Shown piece after piece: positions 1 to 10,082 of a stretch of 64,000 bases of DNA (positions are counted from its first letter, which is position 1; each line of letters opens with the position of its first letter). The notes under the pieces were generated by a model, which had not been told where the DNA came from, ran no database searches, and saw only the letters and a list, made by a program, of their open reading frames with translations. A program made the translations under genes and the position numbers. Origin of the DNA: Mesostigma viride (taxonomy: Eukaryota > Streptophyta > Mesostigmatophyceae > Mesostigmatales > Mesostigmataceae); contig RPFO01000418.1 in assembly GCA_009746045.1 (NCBI GenBank), positions 1,305,582 through 1,369,581 on the forward strand. Reading direction: 5' to 3'.

Positions 1-75
1 AATAACACATCAGCCACGGTGCGAGTGAGGGCGAGTGACAGACGCTGCCGCCAATACGCTGCCGTAAATATATAT

Positions 76-537
76 TAAAAATATAATTACTTATAGCAGA
101 GTGAAATCACTCAAACCAAAGCAAACGCCCAGCTATAAACCTATATACAGAGCCATGTCAAAGCTCTATACTACGAAGTACGATAAGACCAATGGAAACG
201 CCTAACGGGAGGAACCTAATAGCCCTGCTGCACCGCAAAATCAGCCCGCGTACGGCGGAGCATGATGTCCGCCATGGCCCGAGTCAGCGCCACCGACAAG
301 CGCTGACGCCAATATGACGTCCAGGTCCGCGCCGACCATGGGGCCCGCTGGCCCTCCAGGTCCAGCCGGTCCTCCCGGAGCCGGCAACACTCCTTGAAGA
401 AGGCGGAGGTCAGGGGCCCCATGGCCCCAAACTCCTCCAGGACAAAGGGCACCACACGATGGTGCCCGACGTCGCCGTAGGCCAGGAGCTTGGCCCGCTC
501 CGCCCGGTCCGCCGTGTAACCTGCCGTGAGGGAGGCC
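76..537 (-). mobile_element. RLE-type LINE, 5'-truncated copy 1
   Basis: This is the 3' end of a non-LTR retrotransposon on the minus strand. It carries the last 79 codons (216-455) of the C-terminal domain seen more fully at 683-1417, then a 3' UTR ending in an AT-rich tail. The copy is flanked by GTAAATATATAT at 64-75 and 538-549. It differs from copy 2 by small changes, such as an extra GAAGTAC in the UTR that the copy at 34 kb also has. It is therefore a separate insertion rather than a simple duplication of copy 2. Confidence 0.8.
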
Positions 538-549
538 GTAAATATATAT

Positions 550-1417
550 TAAAAATATAATTACTTACAGCAGAGTGAAATCACTCAAACCAAAGCAAAC
601 GCCCAGCTATAAACCTATATACAGAGCCATGTCAAAGCTCTATACTACGATAAGACCAATGGAAACGCCTAACGGGAGGAACCTAATAGCCCTGCTGCAC
701 CGCAAAATCAGCCCGCGTACGGCGGAGCATGATGTCCGCCATGGCCCGAGTCAGCGCCACCGACAAGCGCTGACGCCAATATGACGTCCAGGTCCGCGCC
801 GACCATGGGGCCCGCTGGCCCTCCAGGTCCAGCCGGTCCTCCCGGAGCCGGCAACACTCCTTGAAGAAGGCGGAGGTCAGGGGCCCCATGGCCCCAAACT
901 CCTCCAGGACAAAGGGCACCACACGATGGTGCCCGACGTCGCCGTAGGCCAGGAGCTTGGCCCGCTCCGCCCGGTCCGCCGTGTAACCTGCCGTGAGGGA
1001 GGCCCCAGCCACGTGGCTAAGAGCCAAGGGCCGCGCCACCGAAACGTCGATAAGCAGATGCCGGCCACCCCCCTCAAAGTCCAGCACCACGATGTCAGGC
1101 CGGTGGTTGGGGGAATAGAAGGCAGCGCCATCCGCATCCTCGGACCGGATGTTCGCGTGGGGGAAAACCGACCGAATCATGGCGAGCACCACCGTCAGGA
1201 GGACAGTGTGCAAATACAAATACCAATTCTGATTCTGTTGGCCCCCATGCAGGCAAGGTAGTGAGTCCCCGTGGGATCCAGCGGCTGCCCACAGCTACCA
1301 CAAGGCCGCCCGGCCGGAACAAGAGGCTGCGGGGCAAATAGCTGGTGCCGGAGCGCCACCGAGTAGTGGCTGGGAGCCAAGGCGAATGGGGGGGCCATGG
1401 GAAGAGCACGAAGGTAC
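550..1417 (-). mobile_element. RLE-type LINE, 5'-truncated copy 2
   Basis: This is a longer truncated copy of the same LINE, directly next to copy 1. It is flanked by GTAAATATATAT at 538-549 and 1418-1429, a 12-bp TSD as expected from target-primed reverse transcription. The 538-549 copy is shared with the neighbouring insertion. The element reads from a zinc-binding C..C..H..C segment near 1300 (minus strand) through the endonuclease-like domain to the AT-rich 3' tail. Confidence 0.85.
683..1219 (-). pseudogene. LINE C-terminal restriction-like endonuclease domain, partial
   Basis: The 178-residue open frame is the C-terminus of a LINE polyprotein. Around residues 38-60 it has RPDIVVLDFEGG followed by LLIDVSVARP. 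This PD...D pattern is what is seen in restriction-like endonucleases of early-branching LINEs (R2-like lineages), where the domain nicks target DNA. The upstream CGSC...THYLAC zinc-binding pattern lies in another frame near 1265-1310, so a frameshift separates the two. The copy lacks the reverse transcriptase and is not functional. Residue-level catalytic assignment is inference. Confidence 0.65.
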
Positions 1418-1429
1418 GTAAATATATAT

Positions 1430-3065
1430 AACCCATTTACCCGGAAATTTGAATGGCGAACCAAAATTGTGGATTGGCTGATACTACTTCCCCATTTCAC
1501 ATCTTTGGTTAATAATTGATTAGGTAATAAAAATACTGACCCGAAAATTTGAACGCCGAACGTGGCCTCGTGTCCCCAAAACGACGTGGCAAATTCTACA
1601 AATTCCGGTGATATTTTAATCGGTGCATCACGTGCAATCGCCGACAGCACATAGGCAAGTCTAGGCTCTGTGACGTCCATGCGCTGTCTACTTAGTTCAT
1701 GGTGCAGCGTTGAACGAGGTGCCGATGCGCTGCCGGGCGCCGCAGAAAAGGAATCCAGGAACATGGCTCACTGAAATGATGTCGGAATGGTCAGGGGAGC
1801 TTCAAACGAGTCTAGTGCAATTTTTTACGCTTAGAATTTTTAGCGTTGCGAGACTAGTCGATAACACAAGTCGAAACAATAATTGGTTGCCCTCAAGTTC
1901 GATCAGATTTGCAAGAGTTTGCATCAAAAGGGACGGTGCACCACAAACAGCCATGCACACCTGGCCTTTTTTGCAGTAGGCGACACTCAGGCAACTGTCA
2001 GCGGCTAGCTCGACGTCGAATATGCAAAGGGAATAGCGGTACTGCAGATCACTGACGTGTGATGCTTTTATTGCAAAAGCAACACGTGCATTCGTCAGTG
2101 GCAACGTCTGGGCTTTGAGGGCTGTCTCGAGGGGCTTACAGCAGCTGCAGGACAGCCGGGTTTAGCAAGGTGAGATTGCTGCTTCCTGTAGCTAGCTAGT
2201 TACTATGTCAATTTAGTACACCTACCAGGAGGGAAAGGATGCCGTGCCCGTAGGGCACGTCTGGGTCCGCGTTTAGGTTTTCAAGTATGACTCCCCTTTT
2301 CCACCGAAATCGGATGAATCGCTTCAGTTATCTTTGCATGTCACTTCAGTTGTCTTATATTCAGATAATTGTTATCCAAGGGCCGGTGCAGCAGCGTAGG
2401 CTTTTCCCAAAATGTATAATAATTGTGCTTCAACGCAATGATAGCATTATGATTCGCCCTCATTCTTGCCTTCCAAAAGTCGTTTTGTATATTACATCGC
2501 CAGGGTGAAAGGATTACTGAAGTGATTATTGAGTGTTTACAGGCATCCAAAGATGTTGGTAATTTCGGCACTCAACCATCGAGCAAGTTGCAACCACTTA
2601 GCAGCGATTCCTTTAATTTTCCAACCAAAAGCACTTTACTAGCGTTGCCATCAGGATGCAAACAAATCATGCAGGGTGGCTTGTTTTATGCCGAGTTTTT
2701 GAAATGATCATGACCAGTAGGCATTAGTGTGAATGAGATAGTAGTAGAGGGTACAGAAAAACAACTAAACGGTGCATGCGCACAGCAATGAAGATTTTGC
2801 ATTTCTTGTTGCTTATCTGCACTGCCAAGCTGACCATATCCACTGCCATCCTTTTTCTCTTAAGTGATGTACGAGTAATGATGTATTGTTTTGATATCCA
2901 AAACAGGCAATGGTAACATTTATTAGGGCAAATTCTTGGATCCCGTCTGTTGGAAAATTTTAGGATATAAAGGCGTACGTTTCAACTTTAATTATTAAAG
3001 CTCATGTTTTGCTTGGAAAGAAACTTCCAATAAGTGCTTTAATGAATTTTCAACAATGATGTGAC
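1430..3065. other. Unassigned, no gene recognised
   Basis: About 1.6 kb. Open frames are short and overlap on both strands, with no family motif. AT content rises towards 3 kb. It could hold the 5' part or introns of the ORF starting at 3066: a splice-acceptor-like tract ending in CAG lies at about 3090-3113. Confidence 0.4.
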
Positions 3066-3941
3066 ATGGTCTGTGATGTGTGCGTGCCTGCCCTTACAAA
3101 CTTCCATATGCAGATGCCGGCGCTGAGATCACGAGCAAGGCAGCAGCAGTCGCAAAGCAAGGAAGCTGCAAGGCCTGTGGCCCTGCGGCCTCGGCGTCAG
3201 CCATCCATCAAGAAGTGCCAGTCTCCTTTGAAAATTGAAGGGCATCCACATAGGAAAAGCATTCCAGCAAAGAAAGCATGCGTTCTGGCCACTACTGCTG
3301 CTGACAATGTTCAGAAGAGAGTTAGCACACCAGTATCGGATGAGACCAGAAGTCCCTCGGGCAATGATGACCAGAGGCCTAATGCACCATCACCTGGCCG
3401 GGCAATGCGAGCCGGAAAGAAAGGTCAACGGTCATCACCGCAAGCCGTCATCGGTTCACAAGAACGAGAGACGCTGGCTCCTCTGCTGGCGCCCAAAGCT
3501 AAGAGGAAACCAGCTGTAAGGAAAGTCAACATTACTAAGGAAAGATTTGCAGGGTGCCAGGATGATGAAGCCCTTCCGGCCTCCAAATTGCGCAACCTAC
3601 GAGCAAGGAAGGCCGCCTGTACGGGTAATCAGCCAGCTGATGCTGCCCTCTTTATCAAGGTGCGCCCAGCAGGGGAGAAAGATGGTTGCCCACCACAGGA
3701 AGTGGCAGTTCATGCAGGCATCAAGCCAGGGGTGCCTCGAGATGGCGCTGGTGGCAAGAGTGGGGGCAATGGACCTGTCAGCATCCTGGATTGGAATGAG
3801 GACAATGAGATGGAAGAGGATGGTGGTGGTGACCATGACAGCACTTGTGGACCTATGGAGTCTTCAGGATCGTCTCCTTCTGTCCCGAATTCCCCATCCT
3901 CTTCCTCTTCTCCTTCCTCCAGCTCGTTTCGTTGGGGTTAA
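3066..3941 (+). CDS. Unrecognised basic, low-complexity protein (possible last exon)
   Basis: A 291-codon frame opens at 3066. A second in-frame ATG at 3114 directly follows a CAG and could be the exon start or true initiation site. The protein is rich in Lys, Arg, Pro and Ser for about 200 residues. It then has an acidic patch near residue 245 (DWNEDNEMEEDGGG) and a serine-rich tail ending in RWG. Basic stretches such as RPRRQPSIKK suggest a nuclear or nucleic-acid-binding protein, but no domain is recognised. It is one of the few long frames here that is neither repeat-derived nor a shadow of another gene. Alternatively it is a retroelement ORF1 fragment. Confidence 0.4.
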   Translation: MVCDVCVPALTNFHMQMPALRSRARQQQSQSKEAARPVALRPRRQPSIKKCQSPLKIEGHPHRKSIPAKKACVLATTAADNVQKRVSTPVSDETRSPSGNDDQRPNAPSPGRAMRAGKKGQRSSPQAVIGSQERETLAPLLAPKAKRKPAVRKVNITKERFAGCQDDEALPASKLRNLRARKAACTGNQPADAALFIKVRPAGEKDGCPPQEVAVHAGIKPGVPRDGAGGKSGGNGPVSILDWNEDNEMEEDGGGDHDSTCGPMESSGSSPSVPNSPSSSSSPSSSSFRWG

Positions 3942-4251
3942 ATTTTAGTTGTAGATCCCATTTGTGTCAGGCTGATAGCGGGGTCCCGCGGAAGAGCTTG
4001 TCGCTAGATTGTGTTGACACCAGGGGTAATAGGAAGTGTCAATGACACATTACTGATGGAGCGGTTTTGCAGGACCGAAAGCCAGCCTTTGACTTAGCTG
4101 GCTGTGCCATTTGACAGTTTGAAAGATTGTGATGAAAGTAATTAGTAGATGCACATGATAACACGTGCGAGGGCTCACGGCTCAGCGCCATGATTTTTTA
4201 TTCTTTAGCTACGTCCATCCTGTTAATTGAAAGGGAGATTTCCGTAGCCGC
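3942..4251. other. Unassigned spacer
   Basis: A 310-bp stretch with no open frame of note and no repeat seen. It could include the 3' UTR of the preceding ORF. Confidence 0.4.
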
Positions 4252-5068
4252 ATGTGTGTGAACAAGAAAGTTGACCATGTCAACAAAACACAGCCTCAAC
4301 AAACAGCTTCAGGCATCTCCGGCATCACAGCCGCCGCAATCATCCCAGTCGACAGCACATCCTCCGGACGCTGCCCTTCAAGCGCCGATTCAAGCCCTTC
4401 CACCCGGTTCACCCGCCAGCACCGCCTCGCAGAATTCCACCTCCAGTTTGTTGCCCACGCCAAGCGCGCCCCCAGCTGCACTGAACTCTCACGTGCATTT
4501 CAGGCCCGCCGCTTCCACCCAGGCCACGGGCAGTTTTGCCTGTTTGAATTGATGCCACACTGTGGTGAGGTCCTCGGCTTCCTGGCGAAGCATCGCTGGA
4601 TTACCATGCATGGCCCTGGCGAGACTCTTGATTATTCAACCTGGGAAACACTGCTCACCGTATCGGTGGAATACCAATTAACCGGCCTCGTCATCCTGAC
4701 GAGTTACTGCATTTGCGACGCATCTGATTTCAAGGACCTGGGCCTAGCAGGGCGCGCCCGCGCCCTCTTGGTTGGCCCTGCGGAACCAGGCCTCTACTGC
4801 GCCATGCTCACAAAGCCCCCCGGCCGACAGCACGGATGACATGAAGGCGGCCCGGTCCACGCTGTGAGTGGAGGAGCACATGGCGCCAATGGCAGCCCAG
4901 CTCGCAGGCCTGGCCGCGCCCGACGGCCCCCTCACGGGCCGGCCTCGCAGCCAAGGTCAACTTAACATTGAAGCTGAAGTCGCGCTCAAGCTCCAAGCGC
5001 CCCCAGATTTCCGCCCTGCACGAGCACACCGCCACCAAGACCTTACCGAGGCCACTAAACCACTCTGA
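4252..5068 (+). pseudogene. Unrecognised, frame-broken ORF region
   Basis: Overlapping frames at 4252-4839 (195 aa), 4271-4552 (93 aa) and 4868-5068 (66 aa) look like one decayed coding region with frameshifts. The 4271 frame starts with a Ser/Pro/Gln-rich segment. The 4252 frame carries a more globular segment containing GEVLGFLAKHRWITMHGPG. The last frame has an alternating hydrophobic stretch and ends in LTEATKPL. No family was recognised. It could be an ORF1 of the LINEs next door or a decayed host gene. Confidence 0.3.
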
Positions 5069-5399
5069 CCGCCCGCCTTAATATACATTCTTGGCTACTT
5101 CCTGCAAGGGTAGGGTGTAAACTACACCTGCTCTTGGTGCACAAAGTGCACAGGTCTGCACACCGCTATGTATTCCAGCACCTAGGGCGGGACATAGGCC
5201 TGGGCATAGGGGGAAGATCATCATGGCTATACATACAAAGGCTAGGGCATGCGTGGCTTCTCAGCAGAGAGTGACTGACAGTCTGCATAGGCTGAGCTTA
5301 GCTAAATTCTTAATGCATTGATCCGTGGGGAGTCCCATTATCGGCAGAGCTTGGCTAAATTTTTAAGGCATCATCCATTAAAAAAAATAAATTAAATTA
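5069..5399. other. Unassigned spacer
   Basis: No gene seen. A short near-repeat around GAGCTTAGCTAAATT / GAGCTTGGCTAAATT occurs at about 5292 and 5347, just before the AT-rich tail of the next LINE. Confidence 0.4.
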
Positions 5400-6000
5400 T
5401 AACATGCCTCCGTGGGGAGGTCATGTAGCACATATTCCATGATGGATGGGGTGGAGGAAGCCGCGTGATCGAACTATCCTAACTCTAAGCTATCTAGAAA
5501 ATCCTAACTATACACTACTCATCAAAACGCCTCCTCCGCTTGGGGGGAGGTGGCTTGCCCACAGGGTCGGGCGTGTGCGCCTTGACAATCTTCTTCCACC
5601 GCGTCTTGTCCTGCATGGCAGTCCAAAGACGAGAGAGAGAGTGGATGCGGTGCTCAAACTGGGCTGGGACCACTAGGTCGTCCAGCAACATCTGGATGTA
5701 GGTCGTGACAGGTTTCCCTACCCTTTTGGGAATGCCCTCGGGGCCAGGCCAGGTCAGAATGTGTCGCCCTGGCTGGCCAAGCCGCTGGGGGCCGGCCAGG
5801 CCAAGGGCGGTGTCGTCGGACCTGGCTGGTGCGAGCAAGGTGTCCTACAAACGCTATCCTACGCTACCTAATCTCGTCCGAAATACGAGGCATGCCATGA
5901 TACAAAGATTCTGATGACGGACGCTCGGAAAAACCTACGTTAAGGACCTGTCGGAGCATCCTGTAAACCGTGCCGTCTAGCCTAGCTGCCAGTTTGGGTG
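5400..6000 (-). mobile_element. LINE family 1, 3' fragment
   Basis: Minus-strand C-terminal part of the LINE seen better at 10256-11339. It shares the LLDDLVVPAQFE and RLWTAMQD segments, the KPPPPKRRRRFDE C-terminus (5515-5838) and the 3' UTR with AT-rich tail. The coding sequence runs from about the KLDGT..RMLRQVLN segment (near 5990) with a frameshift near 5830. It meets a plus-strand copy of the same family head to head at about 6000-6030. No convincing TSD was found. Confidence 0.75.
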
Positions 6001-6026
6001 CATCATCCATGATGGGGGGCCATTAT

Positions 6027-7494
6027 GGGCGCACATGCGCGTAGGCAGTGTCCTATGGGCGCACATGCGCGTAGGTTGTGTCCTGTCCCCATATCTGTTC
6101 ATTATTGTCGTGGACCACGTCATGCGCCGGGCACGTGCGCGCTTTACTGCTCTTAAGGGGTTCGAGCCCGGCTTGGACATCCTTAACGAGCGAGAGCACG
6201 GCGGGGTTGGCACTGGCTACCGCCTGGCCGACCTGATTTATGCGGACGACGCCACCCTCATTGCGCGCCCCGAGCACATTCAGACCTGGCTGGACTGTCT
6301 GGGCTTGGAGGCGAGGGCGGTGGGGTTGGAGATTAGTGTCAAAACTGAGGCGATGGTGATTGGGGCTTCCAGTCGCCCGCCGCTGCCGCGGCTGCTAGAC
6401 AGGACGGAGGTCCCGTTCCGTGATCGCTTCAAGCTGTTGGGGAGCATGCTCCCCGACACCGCCGACGATGTGGACATCCGCATCGGCCTGGCCTGGGCTA
6501 GGCTTCCGGTTCGCTCAACACCTACTGGCGCTTGAAGTAATTAATTAATTAATTAGACTCATGCTCCCGTTGGGGAGTCATGGAGCATTAACCCCGATGG
6601 ATGGATGGATGGATGGGTGCAAACAGTCCTACCGGTCTAATCTATCTACAACATCTATCTACAACAAATAGTCTAAGCTCTCTACCCTAGGGGACCTGTC
6701 AGGCGTGCTTCCCGTATGTTTGCACACGCAGGCGCTTCCCCACGGGAGGGGGTTCGTTGTCCTCTATGACCTGGGCCCACTTAGCCTTGTCCATCATCTT
6801 TTTCCAAATCACGGAGAGGCCTAGCCCCCCCATGTCCTCTACTAGCTGTTCTTTGAAGGTGCGGGCCTTGCGGCGTCTGGCATCACGGGGCCCGGCCCAC
6901 GTAAGGAGGTGCCAGCCAGGCTGAGCTGGGCGCAGTCCCGCGGGGGTGCCACGTGAGCTGTCTACCTGGTTGGTGCGAGCTAAGTGCCCTACTAGCTGCA
7001 GGCGCCGCTGCTTAATGGTGCTGGTGATATATGGCATGCCGAGGTACAGGTCCTCATTGCGAACATGAGCAGCATAGCCTACTCTGAACATGGATCGCAG
7101 CATGTTGGTGACCGCGCCGTCCAGCTTTCGGGCCAGGTCGGCGGTGAGGGTCCACGTCAGTCTCGGCCCCATGCTGGCGCTTGAAGGGCCTGGCCGAGAA
7201 CCGCAAGCGTATGCTCTTCAAGGTCCTCGTCCTCACAGTGCTTACGTATGGCGCCGAGGCGTGGACACTCACGGACACACTGGCGGGCGGCGGCTAAGCT
7301 AGACGGCACGCTTCACAGGATGCTCCGACAGGTCCTGAATGTAGGGTTTTCCAAGCATAGGTCATTAGAGTCTTTGTATCAGGGTATGCCTCGTATTTCG
7401 GACGAGATTAGGCAGCGTAGGATAGCATTTGTAGGACATCTTGCTCGCACCAGCCAGGTCGATCGGCACGGTCCGCCCTAGGTCTGGCCGGCCC
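6027..7494 (+). mobile_element. LINE family 1, reverse-transcriptase fragment (interrupted)
   Basis: Plus-strand fragment covering RT motif B (GCVLSPYLF), the catalytic motif C (YADDATLIA, codons near 6240) and, after an interruption, the thumb region with LTYGAEAWTLT and RMLRQVLNVGF. A third LINE at 6538-7173 splits it exactly inside CTGGCGCTTGAAG, which is duplicated at 6525-6537 and 7174-7186. The start carries a 30-bp tandem duplication (about 6027-6085). The 3' end runs into the CCCT microsatellite near 7495, inside coding sequence. It is frame-broken and not functional. Confidence 0.8.
6538..7173 (-). mobile_element. LINE family 2, 5'-truncated insertion with 13-bp TSD
   Basis: A related but distinct LINE on the minus strand, inserted into the family 1 copy and bounded by CTGGCGCTTGAAG on both sides. 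Its frame at 6699-7172 (157 aa) has the same layout as family 1 but different residues: KLDGAVTNMLRSMFRVGY, a LVGHLARTNQVD segment, LLTWAGP and a basic C-terminus. It ends in an (ATTA)n tail. Similar GCTCCCGTTGG-type 3' ends recur near 8140 and 46830. Confidence 0.85.
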
Positions 7495-7498
7495 CCAG

Positions 7499-8126
7499 CG
7501 CCGTCCCTCCGTCCCTCCGTCCCTCCCTCCCTCCCTCCCTCCCTCCCTCCCTCCCTCCCTCCCTCCCTCCCTCCCTCCTCCTCCCTCCCTCCCTCCTCCC
7601 TCCCTCCTCCCTCCCTCCCTCCCTCCCTCCCTCCCTCCCTCCCTCCTCCCTCCCTCCCTCCTCCCTCCCTCCGTCCCTCCGTCCGTCCCTCCCTCCGTCC
7701 ATCCGTCCCTCCCTCCGTCCGCCGTCCCCGCCCGCCCGCCCGCCCGCCCGCCCCCCGCCCGCCGCCCGCCCGCCCGCCCGCCCGCCCGCCCGCCGCCCGC
7801 CCCCGCCCGCCGCCCGCCCGCCCGCCCGCCGCCCGCCGCCCGCCCGCCCGCCCGCCGCCCGCCCGCCCGCCGCCCGCCCGCCCGCCCGCCCGCCCGCTCC
7901 GTCCCTCCGTCCCTCCGTCCCTCCCTCCCTCCCTCCCTCCCTCCCTCCCTCCCTCCTCCCTCCCTCCCTCCCTCCCTCCCTCCCTCCCTCCCTCCCTCCC
8001 TCCCTCCCTCCCTCCCTCCCTCCCCCTCCCTCCCCCTCCCTCCCTCCCTCCCTCCCTCCCTCCCTCCCTCCCTCCCTCCCTCCCTCCCTCCCTCCCTCCC
8101 TCCCTCCCTCCCTCCCTCCCTCCCTC
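7499..8126. repeat. (CCCT)n and (CCCG)n microsatellite
   Basis: About 630 bp of CCCT, CCGT and CCCG tetranucleotides, with a CCCG block near 7725-7895. It starts abruptly inside LINE coding sequence. The long Pro/Ser/Leu, Arg/Pro and Gly/Glu/Arg frames across it are artefacts of the repeat. Confidence 0.97.
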
Positions 8127-9559
8127 GGGGTTAATACTCTGTGACTCCCCAACGGGTGCACGAATTAATATGGCCCGTCATATGGCCAGTCGTATGGCGA
8201 TATAGGATGGGACGTCATATTCAACCCATAAGAAAAATCAGCCCACAAAGAAGCTGAGGTGTACTGTGGAGGGTGATGACCTGCTAATCGGGTGCTGGAT
8301 CAGGTGCTCACAATTACAGCATCCAGGGACCCTGTTTCACCAGGGTGGTATGCCTAATGCTGGAGAGAGAACCGCCTGGCCATAAAACATTCCCACAAAA
8401 GAGAAAATTGAAAACAGGGTGAGAGAAGGGGAGCTCTAGTGACGACAAGGGGATGTTTTTACTTGGAAGAGAGTAATATCTTAACATGCATGCATCCGTC
8501 CCTATTATGTAGGAACAAATGGCATACGAGGACAAGGCTTTTGATCACACGACACTGGAATAAAACGATAAGAAAAAGGGGGCCAGGTGTTGATCAAACC
8601 CATTCCACGTATATAAAGGCGTGCGCAGGCGGTATTGCAGCGATAAGTCCCATCCCATACAGCTCTTGCTAGACAAACTGCAGACAAACGATGCTCTTGG
8701 CATCTACCATCGCCGGCAAAAGCGTGTAGCTCCCAGAAACACGGGAACAGCCTAGGGCCACTCGTAAAAAGCACCCGTAGCGTACCGGGATCGACAGCAA
8801 ATGTAAGCATATTGCTATATACCCGGGCGCCCGCGAATAATCCCGAATTCTGCGCAGTGGAACGCTTACGCTGGAAAGTACCGCGGGCATATCATCATAC
8901 ACATGGAGAAGAAACAGCCTGTAAACATTACGGATTCGCAGAGTCAAGAATACATTAAACTATGGGTAGAAAAGCCGCTCCGACCTCGGGTCTGCCTCAC
9001 GAAAGCTGATAAGCAACCTTTTCCCAGCGTTTAGGTCAACCTTTTCCAGCGTTTGCACTGCATGATGGCATTTAACGTGTATTGCCATATAGGAGCGTTA
9101 CATCTACGTAGCCGTAAAGGAAATGAGTTGCCGAATAGGGTCCTCGAGTTCGCCCGAGGTAGTTATCGGCCTTATCGCCCACCGTCGCAGGCTCAAACCA
9201 TAACGCAGTCCAATTAGACCAAAGACTACTTAACACAGAAGAGAAAAAACGATGGAACCCCACGCCTTGATCAGTAGACCGAGTGAGATGGGATTACTGT
9301 ACAGTAATAAAAAGTGATTTCAATTAATTATAGAACCCATTCATTATAAAACCTACTTTGGTGGCTATCACAGGCCAGGGATTTTTCATAATTATGTTTA
9401 GATAGCATTTCGTTACCCGAAAGGAAGCTCAGGTGAGTCATGTCCAACTTCCAAGCGACGTTAAGCGGTTCCGTGGCGTCGCGCCAAAAACAAGCACAGT
9501 TTATATAAATAAAAATCCGACCAAAGTAAGCATCATCACATCCAATGAGAAGCATTGTA
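8127..9559. other. Unassigned, no gene recognised
   Basis: Mixed-composition sequence with no convincing coding frame. A LINE family 2-like 3' end fragment (CTCCCCAACGGG) sits at about 8143. The right end may include promoter sequence for the tRNA at 9566. Confidence 0.4.
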
Positions 9560-9565
9560 GCGGTC

Positions 9566-9648
9566 ATCGGCAGGTCCTTGGTTCAAACCCGAGACGGTTC
9601 TATCTCACATTTGAACCGTTAGCTCAGTGGTAGAGCGGCCGACTGCAG
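9566..9648 (+). tRNA. Permuted tRNA-Cys(GCA), copy 1
   Basis: The 3' half (9566-9601) comes before the 5' half (9613-9648). 3' half: A38, anticodon-stem strand TCGGC, variable AGGTC, T arm CTTGG-TTCAAAC-CCGAG, acceptor ACGGTTC and U73. An 11-nt spacer follows. 5' half: acceptor GAACCGT, TA, D arm GCTC-AGTGGTA-GAGC, G26, stem GCCGA and loop CTGCAG. All stems pair (one G-U in the T stem). Rejoining gives loop CTGCAGA with anticodon GCA, and U73 is the conserved Cys discriminator. A bulge-helix-bulge can form: CTGC pairs with leader GCGG (9560-9563), with 3-nt bulges AGA and TCA. Cutting after the second base of each bulge gives the normal 7-nt loop. Seven T residues at 9654-9660 fit a Pol III terminator. 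Confidence 0.92.
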
Positions 9649-9713
9649 AAATATTTTTTTCCCCCCGCGCGAAACTTTCACCAAGTACGGTCTGTTATCA
9701 CATAATCGTAGTC

Positions 9714-9796
9714 ATCGGCAGGTCCTTGGTTCAAACCCGAGACGGTTCTTGATACGTAACGAACCGTTAGCTCAGTGGTAGAGCGGCCGACTGCAG
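9714..9796 (+). tRNA. Permuted tRNA-Cys(GCA), copy 2
   Basis: A second gene of the same design, 148 bp downstream. The 3' half is 9714-9749 and the 5' half 9761-9796; mature parts are identical to copy 1. The spacer after U73 is 11 nt with unrelated sequence, and the upstream leader differs too. The predicted bulge-helix-bulge is kept: CTGC pairs with GTAG (9708-9711), flanked by the same TCA and AGA bulges. Relative to copy 1, the wobble position moves from one base pair to the next while pairing is preserved. A run of seven T residues (9798-9804) follows the 5' half. Confidence 0.92.
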
Positions 9797-10082
9797 ATTT
9801 TTTTCATTCATTTCGTAACCCCCAATGCCACATTACGACATTTTGAAATTTTGGGCAACTTTGCGTCTGTCTCAAGTGAACCAAGTACTCATCCGCTCGT
9901 TTACGTAGTTACCTCTTGTATTTCATTCGTATTTACCATTTTTCAGTGGAAGAAAAAGAAATGGCCATCATGGTGGCGATGGCGAGTCGCCAAGTCTATG
10001 ACCGATTTAGTCCTAGTGAGGGTAACAGACTGAATAACCTCTCGGCTACTCGCTTCACCTAGACTGGTATGTTACGCCGTAG

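Noticed and set aside
5911-5932. CTGATGA...GAAA arrangement resembling a hammerhead ribozyme core
   Set aside because: It lies in antisense LINE coding sequence. The homologous copy near 10770 lacks it, and stems I and III do not form convincingly.
5400-7494. Single LINE copy with a twin-priming 5' inversion
   Set aside because: The plus and minus parts overlap in the RMLRQVLN...LARTSQVD region, so they come from two copies meeting head to head.
7441-8205. Long open frames across the CCCT/CCCG repeat
   Set aside because: Open in several frames on both strands with only 2-4 residue types; a product of repeat composition.
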